Part shown: positions 24,917 through 37,000 of the stretch, in pieces
Layout: each line of letters opens with the position of its first letter
How positions within the stretch are numbered: the stretch's first letter is position 1
From: Mesostigma viride
Taxonomy: Eukaryota; Streptophyta; Mesostigmatophyceae; Mesostigmatales; Mesostigmataceae
Length of the DNA stretch: 64,000 nt
Direction: 5' to 3'
Assembly: GCA_009746045.1 (NCBI GenBank)
Contig: RPFO01000065.1
Coordinates: 6,334,887-6,398,886, forward strand
The notes under the pieces: generated by a model
What the model saw: only the letters and a program-made list of their open reading frames with translations
Database searches by the model: none
What the model was told of the DNA's origin: nothing
Position numbers and translations under genes: made by a program

Positions 24917-24945
24917 CTAGATTGCAATGAAGCTTGATACATGTT
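24586..24945 (-). CDS. Possible terminal exon with GRPK (AT-hook-like) motif, transposon-encoded
   Basis: On the minus strand, ttttattgcag at about 24946 could be an acceptor for a 120-codon frame starting LNMYQASLQSRIEMC and ending at a TAG at 24586. It contains KPRGRPKVHG followed by a basic RRHRS segment. GRPKK-R-S motifs occur near the C-terminus of some plant MULE transposases, after the SWIM finger. No catalytic or zinc-finger residues are seen here, so this may be a transposase remnant or chance. The frame crosses the junction between arm and centre. Confidence 0.3.
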   Translation of the reverse strand, partial: NMYQASLQSRIEMCVSDNPGLPATTPGPAQPMIAQHPLPVNAQATSAPTQQPLLCGNPPIAKPRGRPKVHGAQSRRHRSACEPDRAASRKGKQPRSATAQCEEGPISKKPFFRGSHPTS

Positions 24946-27373
24946 CAGCTGCAATAAAACACATTTCCCAATTAACACAAGCAACAGCTATTGTGTGGGT
25001 CGACAACAACCAACTAACTATGAGCCCAACTCGAACGTATCGACGTTGGCTAGACTGCCATTATTGTTCTCACGACAGACCATACATTGAGGTGCTCACA
25101 GAACGCTGGCACCAAGGGCAGAGGACATACAGGTAAAAACCATGACATGAGTAGGAACGGGCATGGCATGACTAGGAACGTGTACAGCATGACTAGGAAC
25201 GGGTATGGCATGACTAGGAAGTAGGAACAGGTATGGCATGACTAGGAAAGAGCATGGCATGACTAGGAACGGGCATGGCATGACTAGGAACGGGTGTGGC
25301 ATGACTAGGAACGTGTACAACATGACTAGGAACGGGTATGGCATGACTAGGAATGAGTATGTCATGACTCGGAACGGGTATGGCATGACTCGGAACGACC
25401 ATGGCATGACTAGGAACGGGTACAGCATGACTAGGAACGGGTATGGCATGACTAGGAATGAGTATGTCATGACTCGGAACGGGTATGGCATGACTCGGAA
25501 CGACCATGGCGTGACTAGGAACGGGTATGGCATGACTAGGAACGGGTGTGGCATGACTAGGAGCGTGTACAGCATGACTAGGAACGGGTATGGCATGACT
25601 AGGAACGGGTATGGCATGACTAGGAACGGGTATGGCATGACTAGGAACGGGCATGGCATGACTAGGAACAGGTGTGGCATGACTAGGAACGGGCATGGCA
25701 TGACTAGGAACGGCCATGGCATGACTAGGAACGGGCATGGCATGACTAGGAACGGGTATGGCATGACTAGGAACGGGTATGGCATGACTAGGAACGGGTA
25801 TGGCATGACTAGGAACGGGCATGGCATGACTAGTAACGAGTATGGCATGACTAGGAACGGGCATGGCATGACTAGGAACGGGTATGGCATGACTCGGAAC
25901 GACCATGGCATGACTAGGAACGGCCATGGCATGACTAGGAACGGGTATGACATGACGTGGCCCACGCGCATGTGCGCCCATAATGGCCCCCATGGATGAT
26001 GCTTTCAGTATTTAGCCGCGCCCAGCCTACAATGGGACCTCCCATGGATGATGCATTAAGAATTTAGCCATGCGATGCCTATGCAGGGAGTTACTCTCTG
26101 CTGAGATGCCATGTGTACACCAGCTATAGCCTAGCCACATACCCTCCACCCCATATGTCATGCAGGCCTTCTAGGCCCTCTCCTCAAGCCCCCCCTGGGT
26201 GCCTGTGCTTGTTAAGGAGGCATGAACCATCATGGCGGTGCAGGTGCACCTTGTGCACCCAGAGCAGGTGACAGTTGTACATCCTCCACCTGCAGGTTGT
26301 AGCCCTGATTGTATTACAAACCCATAGATGCCCCTTTCTCAGGGCTATGTGTTACATATGCTCCCAACGGAGCTATCATTTTAATTAATTAATTAATTAA
26401 TGGCATGACTAGGAACGGGAGTGACATGACTAGGAACGACCATGGCATGACTCGGAACGACCATGGCATGACTAGGAAGGAGCATGGCATGACTAGGAAC
26501 GGGTATGGCGGCCAAGCACGTGGGCGGGTTCGTGCTATTCGTACCGTTGATGCTGAAGAGTCACAGGTATCGTTGGAACGGAACGGTCCAGGGGTCGCAG
26601 GCGGTTCTTCCCGGGACTGATCTTCCAGCGCTGCAAGAAAATCACGAACATGTCCCTGGTTGGGTAAAGAAAGCAGGCAAACCCCGACCGGCCGACCGCG
26701 TCCCCACCGTGCATGTACCTTGGTAAGACGTACGTAAGGTTCTGTGGGCTGAACTGACCGCGCTTCAAGAATATGACGATTTGAAGCCACTATGAAGGTA
26801 TATGCAAACCATGTCGGCGTCATCCGCTCGACCCCTCTTACTCCGATATAGTTGGATATGCAGCATAAAAAGCAACGGGGAGAAATTGTCAATGACTATG
26901 ATCCCCCAACTGTGGGTGTTAGGAAATAGAAAAAGCATGGCAGGCATAGCTTGCGTGCAACATTGGGGGTCGGAAATTCTAGTCGGGGGGGTCAGTGGAC
27001 TCCAACGTGGACTCGAGACTCAGATTGATTGATTATCGAGGGTAAACTGCACGACTACAGGCTCTTTGCGCGCGCCACATGTTAAGTAATCATGCCATCA
27101 GCTGCCATTTTGAACGCATCATAAGGAAACCCGTCGGGTTAAAAACTAAGATCTAAACGGCCATCACCACTCGCATCGACGACGAAATTCGGCTAAGTCC
27201 AAAGGCAGCCGATACGATTTACGTCGTTTGCAGTTTTACGCGCCAGCCTTGCGCACGCTGCCGCGCCGCGCCCAGCCACGATGCACTCCCAGCCTTGCGC
27301 ACTCCCAGCCTCGCGCACTCCCCAGCCTTGCGCACCGTCTGAAGAAATCAGTGTCTGATGTTTACAAAAACTC
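24917..27373 (-). repeat. Right terminal inverted repeat (2457 bp)
   Basis: Reverse complement of 20647-23103 with only a few base changes, for example in the 21-bp array near 25510, 25670 and 25950, at 26843 and at 27039. The equal arm length shows no net gain or loss of 21-bp units since the arms were made identical. Confidence 0.93.
25140..25950. repeat. 21-bp minisatellite within right arm
   Basis: Inverted copy of the left-arm array, with the same unit order and variants, showing the array duplicated as part of the arm and not independently. Confidence 0.95.
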
Positions 27374-27383
27374 GTAAGAAATG
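27374..27383 (+). repeat. Target-site duplication, right copy
   Basis: GTAAGAAATG directly follows the right terminus of the transposon. It is the same orientation as the left copy, as expected for a host target duplication. Confidence 0.85.
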
Positions 27384-27894
27384 TTTGTCACCTCGGGGCT
27401 CGGGCCAATGTGCCCGTAGAACGCTCCCAGCTAAACGCTAAAAAACTAGTCTGGCAGCACGCTGGCAAGTTACGTTATTTTGGCAGAGCAACACCATAAT
27501 TGACAGCCATGGAGAATCATTCTCCATGCGTGAGGCAAACAAAGTACATTATCGGCAGACTAGTTTGGTGTTGGCACCATTCTGCTAAAAAAGGCAGTAA
27601 CATTACTGCCATTCCGTTGGTATCTCATTAGAAAAATCGCGTGTAAGCTAAATTTGGCGATTAACAATGGAAGAACTCCCACGAGGAGTTACACGAGCTG
27701 CGATACAGACATCACGGGACGTAACTGAAAGCATGCGAGAATCAAATCATGAAAGCATACAACCGTGAACGCTGCATGACAGCAAGGCTGCATTTTAGAG
27801 AGTGCATCTCGTACCCGAACCGAGGACACAAGATCGGTTACTTGTCGGCATGGCCATGTGTCTCTCCTACTTGACCTTGTAGCACACTACGATC
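27384..27894 (+). other. Intergenic region upstream of the CH/EF-hand gene
   Basis: No gene or repeat found. It should contain promoter and leader sequence of the plus-strand gene; no clear TATA or initiator element could be assigned. Confidence 0.5.
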
Positions 27895-28002
27895 ATGGCC
27901 ACCAAGGGCGATAATAACGGTAGCCCTGGCTCGTATAACCTGCCACCTCTAAATTTGTCGAAATTGCCGACAGTCCAGCTTCCGAATGAGCCTCCACAGC
28001 AG
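27895..28002 (+). CDS. Exon 1: start of CH/EF-hand protein
   Basis: 36 codons from ATGG ([14 protein letters not shown]...), ending NEPPQQ before GTGTGT. A purine at +4 suits initiation. The low-complexity N-terminus contains no signal peptide. Confidence 0.72.
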
Positions 28003-31000
28003 GTGTGTTAACTCGTGTTAGGAACTTCGTGCGCGCTGGCATGCCCCACCAGTACAACAAACATGTTACACATGCTTTGCGTTGAGCAAATGTAAATTAA
28101 ATTCAAGGAATCCATGTTGTTACTAGTACAGTTCGCCTTATTGCTAGTTCAGCCGTATTTACTTCTCCAGGATATCGCGGCATGCTTTTTCTGCAGGTCG
28201 TTCACAAGTGGACGCCGCGACCTTTAGGCGGCATTAGCGACCGCGCCAGCACACAGACCGCCGGCCCTGTCCAGCCCAGGTTGCCAGCGCCACGGTGCCC
28301 CGATGGTGACGTGGCATCGCCTACATCATCCTCTGGCACCCCTCGTGCGCATGGCCTTCGGGTCGCCCAGCACATTATGGCGTTGCCTGAGCAGGATCCA
28401 AAGGTATGCCCCCCCCCCCCCCCCCCCCCGAAACCACCGCCACCGCCACATGGACAAACGTGTGGCACTGCTGGCATGGATTAGGTAGTGCAGGTTGCAG
28501 TGATTCATTTCCCTTGCGCGTGGGGTTTCTGGTACCTACGGTGATGGAAAGTGTCAAAACATCCGGAAGACATGGACAGCGACACACACGAACGTGCCAT
28601 CTTGGAAAAACAGTCAACGCAGCAGCCGTCTATCACGTCTTGGTCTGATGTCAGTGTGGCCTGCTTTGCACCGCAGCTGCCCCGGTAACTAGTTGATAGC
28701 CGTCATACGCGCTGTTGCGGCCAAGGGGGAGCAACATGGAGGGGGCAGGTTTGGTGCACAAACACCGTACGCCACTGGTATGCTTGCAGGTGTCAACATG
28801 TCTACTTGATGAACTGCTTCACTGTCACTGTATGCATCTTGGCATGGCTGCAGGAGCCGGTGTATGAGTGTGTCGACGACGTGTGCGCCATGCAGCCCTG
28901 CAGCCGTGCAGCCCTGCGGCCGTGCGGCCCTGCAGGCGTGCAGCCATGCAGCCATGCAGCCATGCAGCCATGCAGCCATGCAGCCATGCAGCCATGCAGC
29001 CATGCAGCCGTGCAGCCATGCAGCCTTTCCCTGTGTATCCCAGGTCACATCCTCTGTGGTGTCACCGTGGCAACACCCTAGTCTTCTGTCTGCTCATCCC
29101 ATCTTGTAACGGTTGTTTAGGCCACTGTATCTATTAATGACCCAGTATTTGTCCGGGGACGTTTCCAGCATTACTCCCCCCCCCTGGATCCCTCTCCCGT
29201 GATATTTTCGAGATGACGCAGAGAGGGTCCTCTGTCAGCCCCCCCCCCCGGCTGTGGGAGTAGTTTGGGCGCTCTCCCATCTTCTCGTTGTGTGTTATGG
29301 GTTGGCGGGTCCGTAGGTGGTCGCTGGATCCTTGTGTGGTAGCCCATGGCACAGTCACGCAATTTCCTTGAATTATTCTCCAGTGTACTTTTCTTATGCT
29401 CTCTCACTTTGCCGTGTGAGCATGTAAGTACTTGCGTGCCATGCGCGGGGGCATGTCACCAGAACGCTACCAGTCTCATTAAACATAATGAAACAGAATC
29501 GAAACAACAATGGATCACGTTGTCAACCACACTGTCTGCTGGCTGCCGCAACCATGCAGGCACCTGTGGAGCCCGCAGCTCTGTCACCAAGGCTCGCCCC
29601 CCTGTCAGGCCCCTTCACCGAGCGAGGGACGCTGGCCACAAAGGGGGAACGGGCGGGGGCCAGTCGACAGGTGCGCATGACTAGGGTTGGTAGAACGTGT
29701 GGATGCCCAGGCTGAACCTGCATGTGCACATGACTTGGGCTGAACCTGCATGTGCGCATGACTTGGGCTGAACCTGCATGTGCGCATGACTTGGGCTGAA
29801 CCTGCATGTGGGCATGACTAGGGCTGAAAGTGCATGTGGGCATGACTCGGGCTGAAACTGCATGTGCACATGACTCGGGTTGAAAGTGCGCCCATAGTCT
29901 CGCAAACTATAGGGGAGGGATCAGGGACACGCGAGGCAGGTTGCATAGTTTGGCAAGCTGGCGTGTGTTTCCCGTGGGAAACGGCAGCATTCGGCGGGCG
30001 TGATGACGACCGTTGTCACTTGGCCGTGGCTTCCCTGTGACAGAATGGCAATGCTCAGTGTGCTGCCTGAGACTTGTGTTGAACGTGGCACATTGGGGGC
30101 ATGGCACGTCTGGAGGGTTGACGTGTGTTGAGGGTGTGCGTGTGTTGAGGGTGGGCGTGTGCTGAGGGTGGGCATGGGGTAAGTACGACTGCGGTACCCC
30201 TGACGTAATCATAAGCAGTGTTCATAGGTGCAGGCATCTCTCATTGGTCAACAGCCTTTTTGAAGTTGGACGATGGCTTTGGGACCTTCTCAGCCCTGAT
30301 TCCCCATAGTCCCAAAAGGACTGCCGGAGGTCCTGCGTCTGAACCCTAAAGGCACCCATATCAACACTCACAAATCCATAACCACTGTGCATGCAACCAA
30401 TGTGCACGCAACCACGGTGCATGCAACCGACATGCATGCAACCAACGTGCTTGCCCGTGTCATCTCATGCCGTGTCCCCGCAGAAAGACAAGCTGGACCT
30501 ATCGTCTCCTCCCTCCCACACAAAGGTCAGCACCGATGTGTCACTCGGCGCGGCGACCTTCCGCCGGTCCGTTGGGGACACATTAAACTCCAACCAGAGT
30601 GCGGCCGCGTTTTATACATTCCCCATCCAGACCGTGGAGGAGTTCTGCGGGACGGCCAAGAGGCAGACGGCGTGGAAGAATGCGTCGCCCAGGCAGCAGC
30701 CCAAGGAGGTGAGTCGATTTTCCCATACTAGTAGTAGTGAAATATCAAAAAGACGGAATCAGTCTTAACAGGTCTTGATAAGTTCTAAACAGCCATAATG
30801 GTAAGTGACAGGAAGGACCCACCTGAGCGAGCAATCCCCTGCGCAAGGGGTTGATTACTTCTAAAACACCCGGTGTCGTCCACTCATGGGTAAGTTACAT
30901 GACAGTGGAGATGATAGTAACGATCATAGTAAAGATGGTAATGAAGATGATAGTAAAGATGATAGTAAAGATGACAGTAAAGATGTTAGAAAAGATTATA

Positions 31001-34000
31001 GTAGAGATGATAGTAGAGATGACAGTGGAGATGATAGTGAGATAGTAAATGGCGGGGCGATGCTATGTGCCATACCCTGGCACCGCAGCTGATCTGCTTC
31101 GGTGGTTGGATCGTTGGCATAGTGGTAAAATGGTCATCTGTGGGCCAGGCGGGGGTGCCGCGATCATTTTGGAATCCGATCCACGGATGGTTGGCTTGCG
31201 AAGCAGAAGCAGTTGGGCGGGCGGGCGAGCAGGCGGCTGGGCAGACAAGCGGTCGGGACGGCATGTTCGTTCCTTTGCATTTGTGGTGTCTCATTTTATG
31301 CAGTAACCATGAATGAGTTTCTTCATAAGTCATCAAACCTATGCAGGGAAAATAGAAGAACGTGGGAAACGTGAGCGTCCAAGCTACCTGAGGGAATGTC
31401 AGACACCTAACGATCCTGTTCCATGAAACCAGTAAATAGTCTATATGAGGGCTCAAGATGGTGTAATGTGGCAGCTTCGCTCTCCCCCATTTGCTCAAGT
31501 TAGTCAGCTGTATATGTCTCCACTGTGACGCCCGCTTGAACACCTTGTGTCGCTCCACCGCATGACTTGCACCACATGAACTGTGACCATAGCACTGTAA
31601 CTATGGGACTCTTGCTTCCGAGACTTGCAGTCGTGGTTGCTGGGAATCTTCCTCTTTTATTAGTTGCTCGTTTCTAATATTCACGCGCGCCCTCAACCGT
31701 GCGTGACATCAACTGCGTGCGCTGACCTCGCACAGCCTCAGGGAACTCCTCCTGGGACTGACGCGGCTTCACCGTTAGGAGGTATGTTATAGTCAGCTCC
31801 CCATGGCACTTTCCTCTCCTGAATGGTCTTACCCCAAATGTAAAGTTCTAAATAATCTTCTACTCCTCCTCCTCCTTCTCCTCCTCCTCCTCCTCCTCCT
31901 CCTCCTCCTCCTCCTCCTCCTCCTCCTCCTCCTCCTCCTCCTCCTCCTCCTCCTCCTCCTCCTCCCTCCTCCTCCTCCTCCTCCTCCTCCTCCTCCTCCT
32001 CCTCCTCCTCCTCCTCCTCCTCCTCCTCCTCCTCCTCCTCCTCCTCCTCCGCCTCCTCCTCCTCCTCCTCCTCCGCCTCCTCCTCCTCCTCCTCCTCCTC
32101 CTCCTCCTCCTCCTCCTCCTCCTCCTCCTCCTCCTCCTCCTCCTCCTCCTCCTCCTCCTCAGATGGTCTCCAAGTCTCTGCCCCTTCTCACGCCATCCCC
32201 TTGACACTTTTTCCCACCGTCACGGGCGCGGCCCCTCGCGTGACGTCTGCCAGTGGAGCACCCACTGATGGACCTGTCAGTGTTTGGGGACGCGGGGGGG
32301 ACGGCGGAGCTGTCCTTGCTCGGGGGCGTCATGTATCGGGAGGAGCCCACCGCCAAGATACTGCTCACCGACTATCTGCGGCGATACGAGCAGGTACGTA
32401 TGTGTTGGCCAAGCTACTGATTTATTTATGCGAGCAGGTGCATGTAAGCAATTTGGTGTCCGCTGGCATTAGCATGAGCTGGATGCCGCCCACTGACTAC
32501 CTGCGGTGATCCTAGCAGGCAGTACGTATGTAGTACATAGTACGTAAATTTATACGAGCAGCTACTTGGTAGCCACCTGACCCGACAGCGTGAGGTCACC
32601 CTGTATAGTACAGCCCCTATTGGAGCAGCTACTTGGTAGCAACCTGACCCCACAGCGTGAGGTCGCCCCAGCTTGGAACATAGAAGTGCTGTAGCCAATG
32701 AGGTGGGTGCTGGCGTGAGCGCATAGTAGGGTCTGTCCAGCGCTGATGATGCCCAAGCTACTGCCCCCTTGCCCAAGTGATGCCCAACTCTTCATGGTGG
32801 CCCCAGTACATTTCAGCCCCCCCCCCCCCCCGGGCCCCAATCCCCCCCCCCAGGACTATACCTATGCCTGTCGCCGCACGCCCGCATACCTAAACATTTC
32901 ATGGACACATGGGGCATACAATGAGCATTGCTTCTAATGCCCGGGCTCAACATCCATCCCATACCATGTGCTCACCTAGGGCGGGGGGCCCCACTCGTGC
33001 GTTACTCCTTTGCCTTCCATTCAAAGCACCGCTGCTGTCTCTAACATTTTTTCGTGTACCAGAGGGGTCGCAATGTCACCACGCAATACCCCCTCCAAAT
33101 TTGTTTGTTTAGTCGCCCACCCTATGTGCCTCCCGCTTTACTGGCTATTTAGGGTACGAGCGCGCAGCTGGCCCCATAGCATACTCGTGCCTTCATGAAT
33201 AGGTAGCTGAAATAGAGATACTACTATTATTACTTGGTTAGTATTACTTTCTGAACAGACTGGTAAACTGATAGCAAACTCTTGCATAATTGGCTCTACC
33301 CCCCTGTGTACGTGGAGCCCGCGATGGGGGCTATTTTCTGGAAATTGCGAAAAGACCCTGTCATCAGTCCAGTAGCAGACGGTTGCATGATTGGCTGTGC
33401 AGGATCCTGTAACCAATCCTCGTGCCCTCATGTCGCCTCAGTCGTGCCTGTCGTGTGCTGTATGGCCCATTTCCTTCGTCACAACAGTTTGTTAACCCAC
33501 TACTGCCATGGAAAACATTCACAAACAAACGTGTATTCCCGGTACCTCTGTTTTCTTACCCCTAAGTATCTTTTCTCGGTACCTCGCTTGGTACATCTGT
33601 TCTCTGACCTTTGTTTTTTCCCCCTTATCTATCTTTACTCTCGTCACCTCTCTCGGTACCTCTTTTCCCGGTACCTGCATCATGCGTAGCGCAGGAACAA
33701 GTCGGCTGCGTGAGCGAGGCTCTGTTCATGGAGCTCAAGTATTCTGAGGCGACGCGACTGAGCCAAGGAGGTAATTCTAGCAACTAACATTAGTTGCAAG
33801 ATGATGCTGTCATTTGCCCCACCATTCGCCTATGGCTCTCAATCGTGAGGGCGGCCAGATAGTCGGGGTTTAGTCTTCGGTCAAATATGCCCACGGCACC
33901 CACTGCCCCCATCTGACTAGAGAGGCCATTTTGGGGCCATCTAGGTTATGTTATGTGCGCCCTGCCCTCCCATGGCACATATGACTAGGTTGTTCACGGA

Positions 34001-37000
34001 AGTTAATCGGTACCCATTGTCAGGTAATAGATTCCTGGCCCTCTACCCCTAAACTAACTTCCGCTATATGCCTCGACAAGGTAATAGAAAGCACTTTCAG
34101 AGCTGATTTCCACCGCAACGTATCTCTTACACCCGGCACACACATCCTCACGGATGCAATCTTATGTTTACCCGCATCCTGTTGAGGATCAGTGATCAGC
34201 TCTCCTGTTTCGAATTCTGGCATCCACGCAGCTGACAAGTGCTTTGTCCGCTTACTCTCCTGAAAGCCTCTGTTTGCGCTCGTATCATGGCGCCTGCTTG
34301 CTTGTGACCATGCATCCAATGCTACTAATTGTTCATGTGTCCTGTATATAAAGATTTTTTATCCTATAGTAGCGATCATGTATCCTTTATATAACGATCT
34401 TGTATCCTATAGTAGCGATCATGTATCCTCTATGTAAGGATCGTGTATCCTATAGTAGCGATCATGTATCCTTTCTATGCGGCAATGCATCCCTGCTCCG
34501 CAATCCCCATTGCACACTTGCATACTTGCAGCCGACATGCAAAGCTGTCTGCTTACCCTTGTATGGTTGTTTGCGCTTGCATGCTTGCATCCGTGGCAGC
34601 CGACATGCCCAACCGGTTCCGTGCCGGCGTCAGCTGCCACATCCTGCAGAAGGTGGTCCAGCACTCAGAGTATTTCGGGCCCATCCTGCAGTCCATCCTC
34701 AAGGACGTGCTGCGCTGCATATACATGGATGCGTTCGATGGGGTGAGATACGTGCACGCTGCGCCCTGGCTGGTCACGTGTGCCCTCCTGTTAGGGAATG
34801 CCTCTTGTGGGGAAGAATCCTGTGAAACGCATGGCACATGGCTGCTAAGCTCCTACACCGGACGTTTGAATTTCCAGTTCTACCATAACTACACAGCGGT
34901 GTTCTGTTACATAGTAGTAGAATTGTAGTTGCATAGAGCAGAACCGCATCATGCTAGTACGGTTGGGCTAGGGTGATCGTGCTGGGCTGGGTTTTCCATA
35001 ATTTGAAGGTCAGGCGGAGTGTAGCTGCATGCAGGCAAGGTTATATATGGTGCTTGGTATTATTGTAATGCAAAAAATCGGCGTGCACGTTTCTGTGTTC
35101 TAAAGTTAGCTGATATGGTCAGTACGCACGAGGAGGTGTGGCATGCAGTAGGACTTGTAAGCTAGCAACCCGACCTGCGAGGCAGTCTCCTTCTGGTACA
35201 TGGCAGGGTGCCGCTGGAGGGAGAGGATGATGTCGGTGACATCAGATCTCGGCACCCCAGTTGCAGGTCACCCCAACACGCAGGAAGCGGGAGTGTCATG
35301 CACATAGCGGGTAGCCCAGGATCTCATGGAGCAACTCCCTTACCTAAGCATCTCAAGAACAATGTCTCCCTATCAAGACCATGGAGCAACTCTCTTACCT
35401 AAGCAACTCAAGAACAATGTCTCCCTATCAAGACCATGGAGCAACTCTCTTACCTAAGCAACTCAAGAACAATGTCTCCCTATCAAGACCATGGAGCAAC
35501 TCTCTTACCTAAGCAACTCAAGGACAATGCCTCCCTATCAAGACCATGGAGCAACTCTCTTACCTAAGCAACTCAAGGACAATGTCTCCCTATCAAGACC
35601 ATGGAGCAACTCTCTTACCTAAGCAACTCAAGGACAATGTCTCCCTATCAAGACCATGGAGCAACTCTCTTACCTAAGCAACTCAAGGACAATGCCTCCC
35701 TATCAAGACCATGGAGCAACTCTCTTACCTAAGCAACTCAAGGACAATGTCTCCCTATCAAGACCCTGGTTCCTGCGAAAGGGCAGTGCCGTCCTTTTCC
35801 ATGCACCACGCAAGCACACACAAACACACACAAACACACACACGTACACATACACACACATATACAAACTAGTTCGTTTCATACCGACCCTCCCACATCA
35901 TCATGAGCGACTCACCAGAGATGCAGTCCAAGTCATGCATGGAACACGGTTGCGGCACGGCTCGCTAATGATGCTAGCAATCGCTCCCCTGCTCTCTGCA
36001 CCTTGTTGTGCTCCCAGGGTGACGTCCCCGTGCTGAATGAGCAGACGCTGGTGAAGGCAAAGCCCTACTTTGAGGAAGTCATGGCGGCCAAGGCCATCCT
36101 TGACAAGTGGGTCATGATGCAGGCGGCGTGGCTGTGATGCACCGGCTTCCTTCTCGGCCCCCCATATTTCTCCCTTTTGCACATGGCCTCTGTTCCTCCA
36201 ACCAATCAGGCAACTGCTGCGGCATGGTTGTGCTCTTGTAGGACAGCGCTGCTTGTGGTCCCCCCATTTTGCGCTTGCTTTGCCGTTGCTACTGCCTCCA
36301 ACGGTCACCTCCTTACACACTTGATTCCGCGACGATAGTAGTAAAGCGAATCATTTATTCCGAGAAGCTCAAATGTCCGGTTTCCTGCTTGGTGGCCCCA
36401 CGGAAGCTGTTTGCCTGCTACCTGGCCTGTTCTTAAGTAGCCATGTACGCAACGGCCTGCACTACTCCTTTTGATTTTTTTTAGAATCATTCGCCTGTTC
36501 TGCAATTGGTTGCAAAATACCAAAAATACCCACGACATTCCGTCCTTTTCTTCGTTGCTGGGTTATCACGATGCGCTGCATGCCACCCGCCGACCGAGGA
36601 TTCTGGCATTCCAGTCTCTACCCACTGGTCATGCAAATCTTACATGCTGCGCATTGCCTCCCGACCTACCTCCCATCCACTTTTGACCAACCGCCCACGT
36701 CCTTCCAGCTTACCTCCAACACCCTTTCGACGTATCTCCCAAGTCTCATTTGGGCCTACCTCCCCCTTCCCCCTCTTGCGTGGCCCCTCCCCCCCCCCCC
36801 CCCCCCCTTTGCCTGGCCCCTCCCCCCCCCCCCCCCCTTTCCTGCCCCCCACCCCTCCCCCACCCCCCCTTGCCTGGCCCCTCCCCATTCCCTCCCTCCT
36901 GCCTTGCCTGAAACCTTGTGTGCCCCCACCCTCCCAGCGCGAAGCAACGAGAGGCTGAGGTGGTGCGCGAGAAAGCCAAGCTGGTACGATGCGCATGGTT

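Larger units (their letters stand above)
20647..27373. mobile_element. Mutator-like (MULE-type) DNA transposon with 2.46-kb terminal inverted repeats
   Basis: Two 2457-bp arms (20647-23103 and 24917-27373) are inverted copies of each other around a 1813-bp centre. The termini are GAGTTTTTGTAAACATCAG and its complement. The 10-bp sequence GTAAGAAATG occurs exactly at 20637-20646 and 27374-27383, which is the expected target-site duplication. Long inverted repeats starting with GAG and duplications of 8-11 bp are typical of the Mutator superfamily. I noticed about five single-base differences between arms, so the insertion is recent. No transposase with a recognisable catalytic domain is visible, so the copy is probably non-autonomous. 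It sits between the two divergent genes. Confidence 0.85.

Noticed and set aside
22021-25999. Repeat proteins of 250-290 codons within the inverted-repeat arms
   Set aside because: A 21-bp unit is a multiple of three and is open in several frames and on both strands; the pattern follows the DNA repeat.
28852-28878. A 27-nt exon reading EPVYECVDD between exons 2 and 3
   Set aside because: Good splice consensus and phase 0-0, but too short to support without transcript data and not needed for the frame; left out of the model.
31105-31195. tRNA-like sequence with an A-box-like ggcatagtggta
   Set aside because: No B box (GGTTCGANTCC) and no acceptor-stem pairing could be found.
31803-32207. Poly-Leu/poly-Pro and poly-Arg/poly-Glu proteins
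   Set aside because: Translation of the (CTC)n tract.
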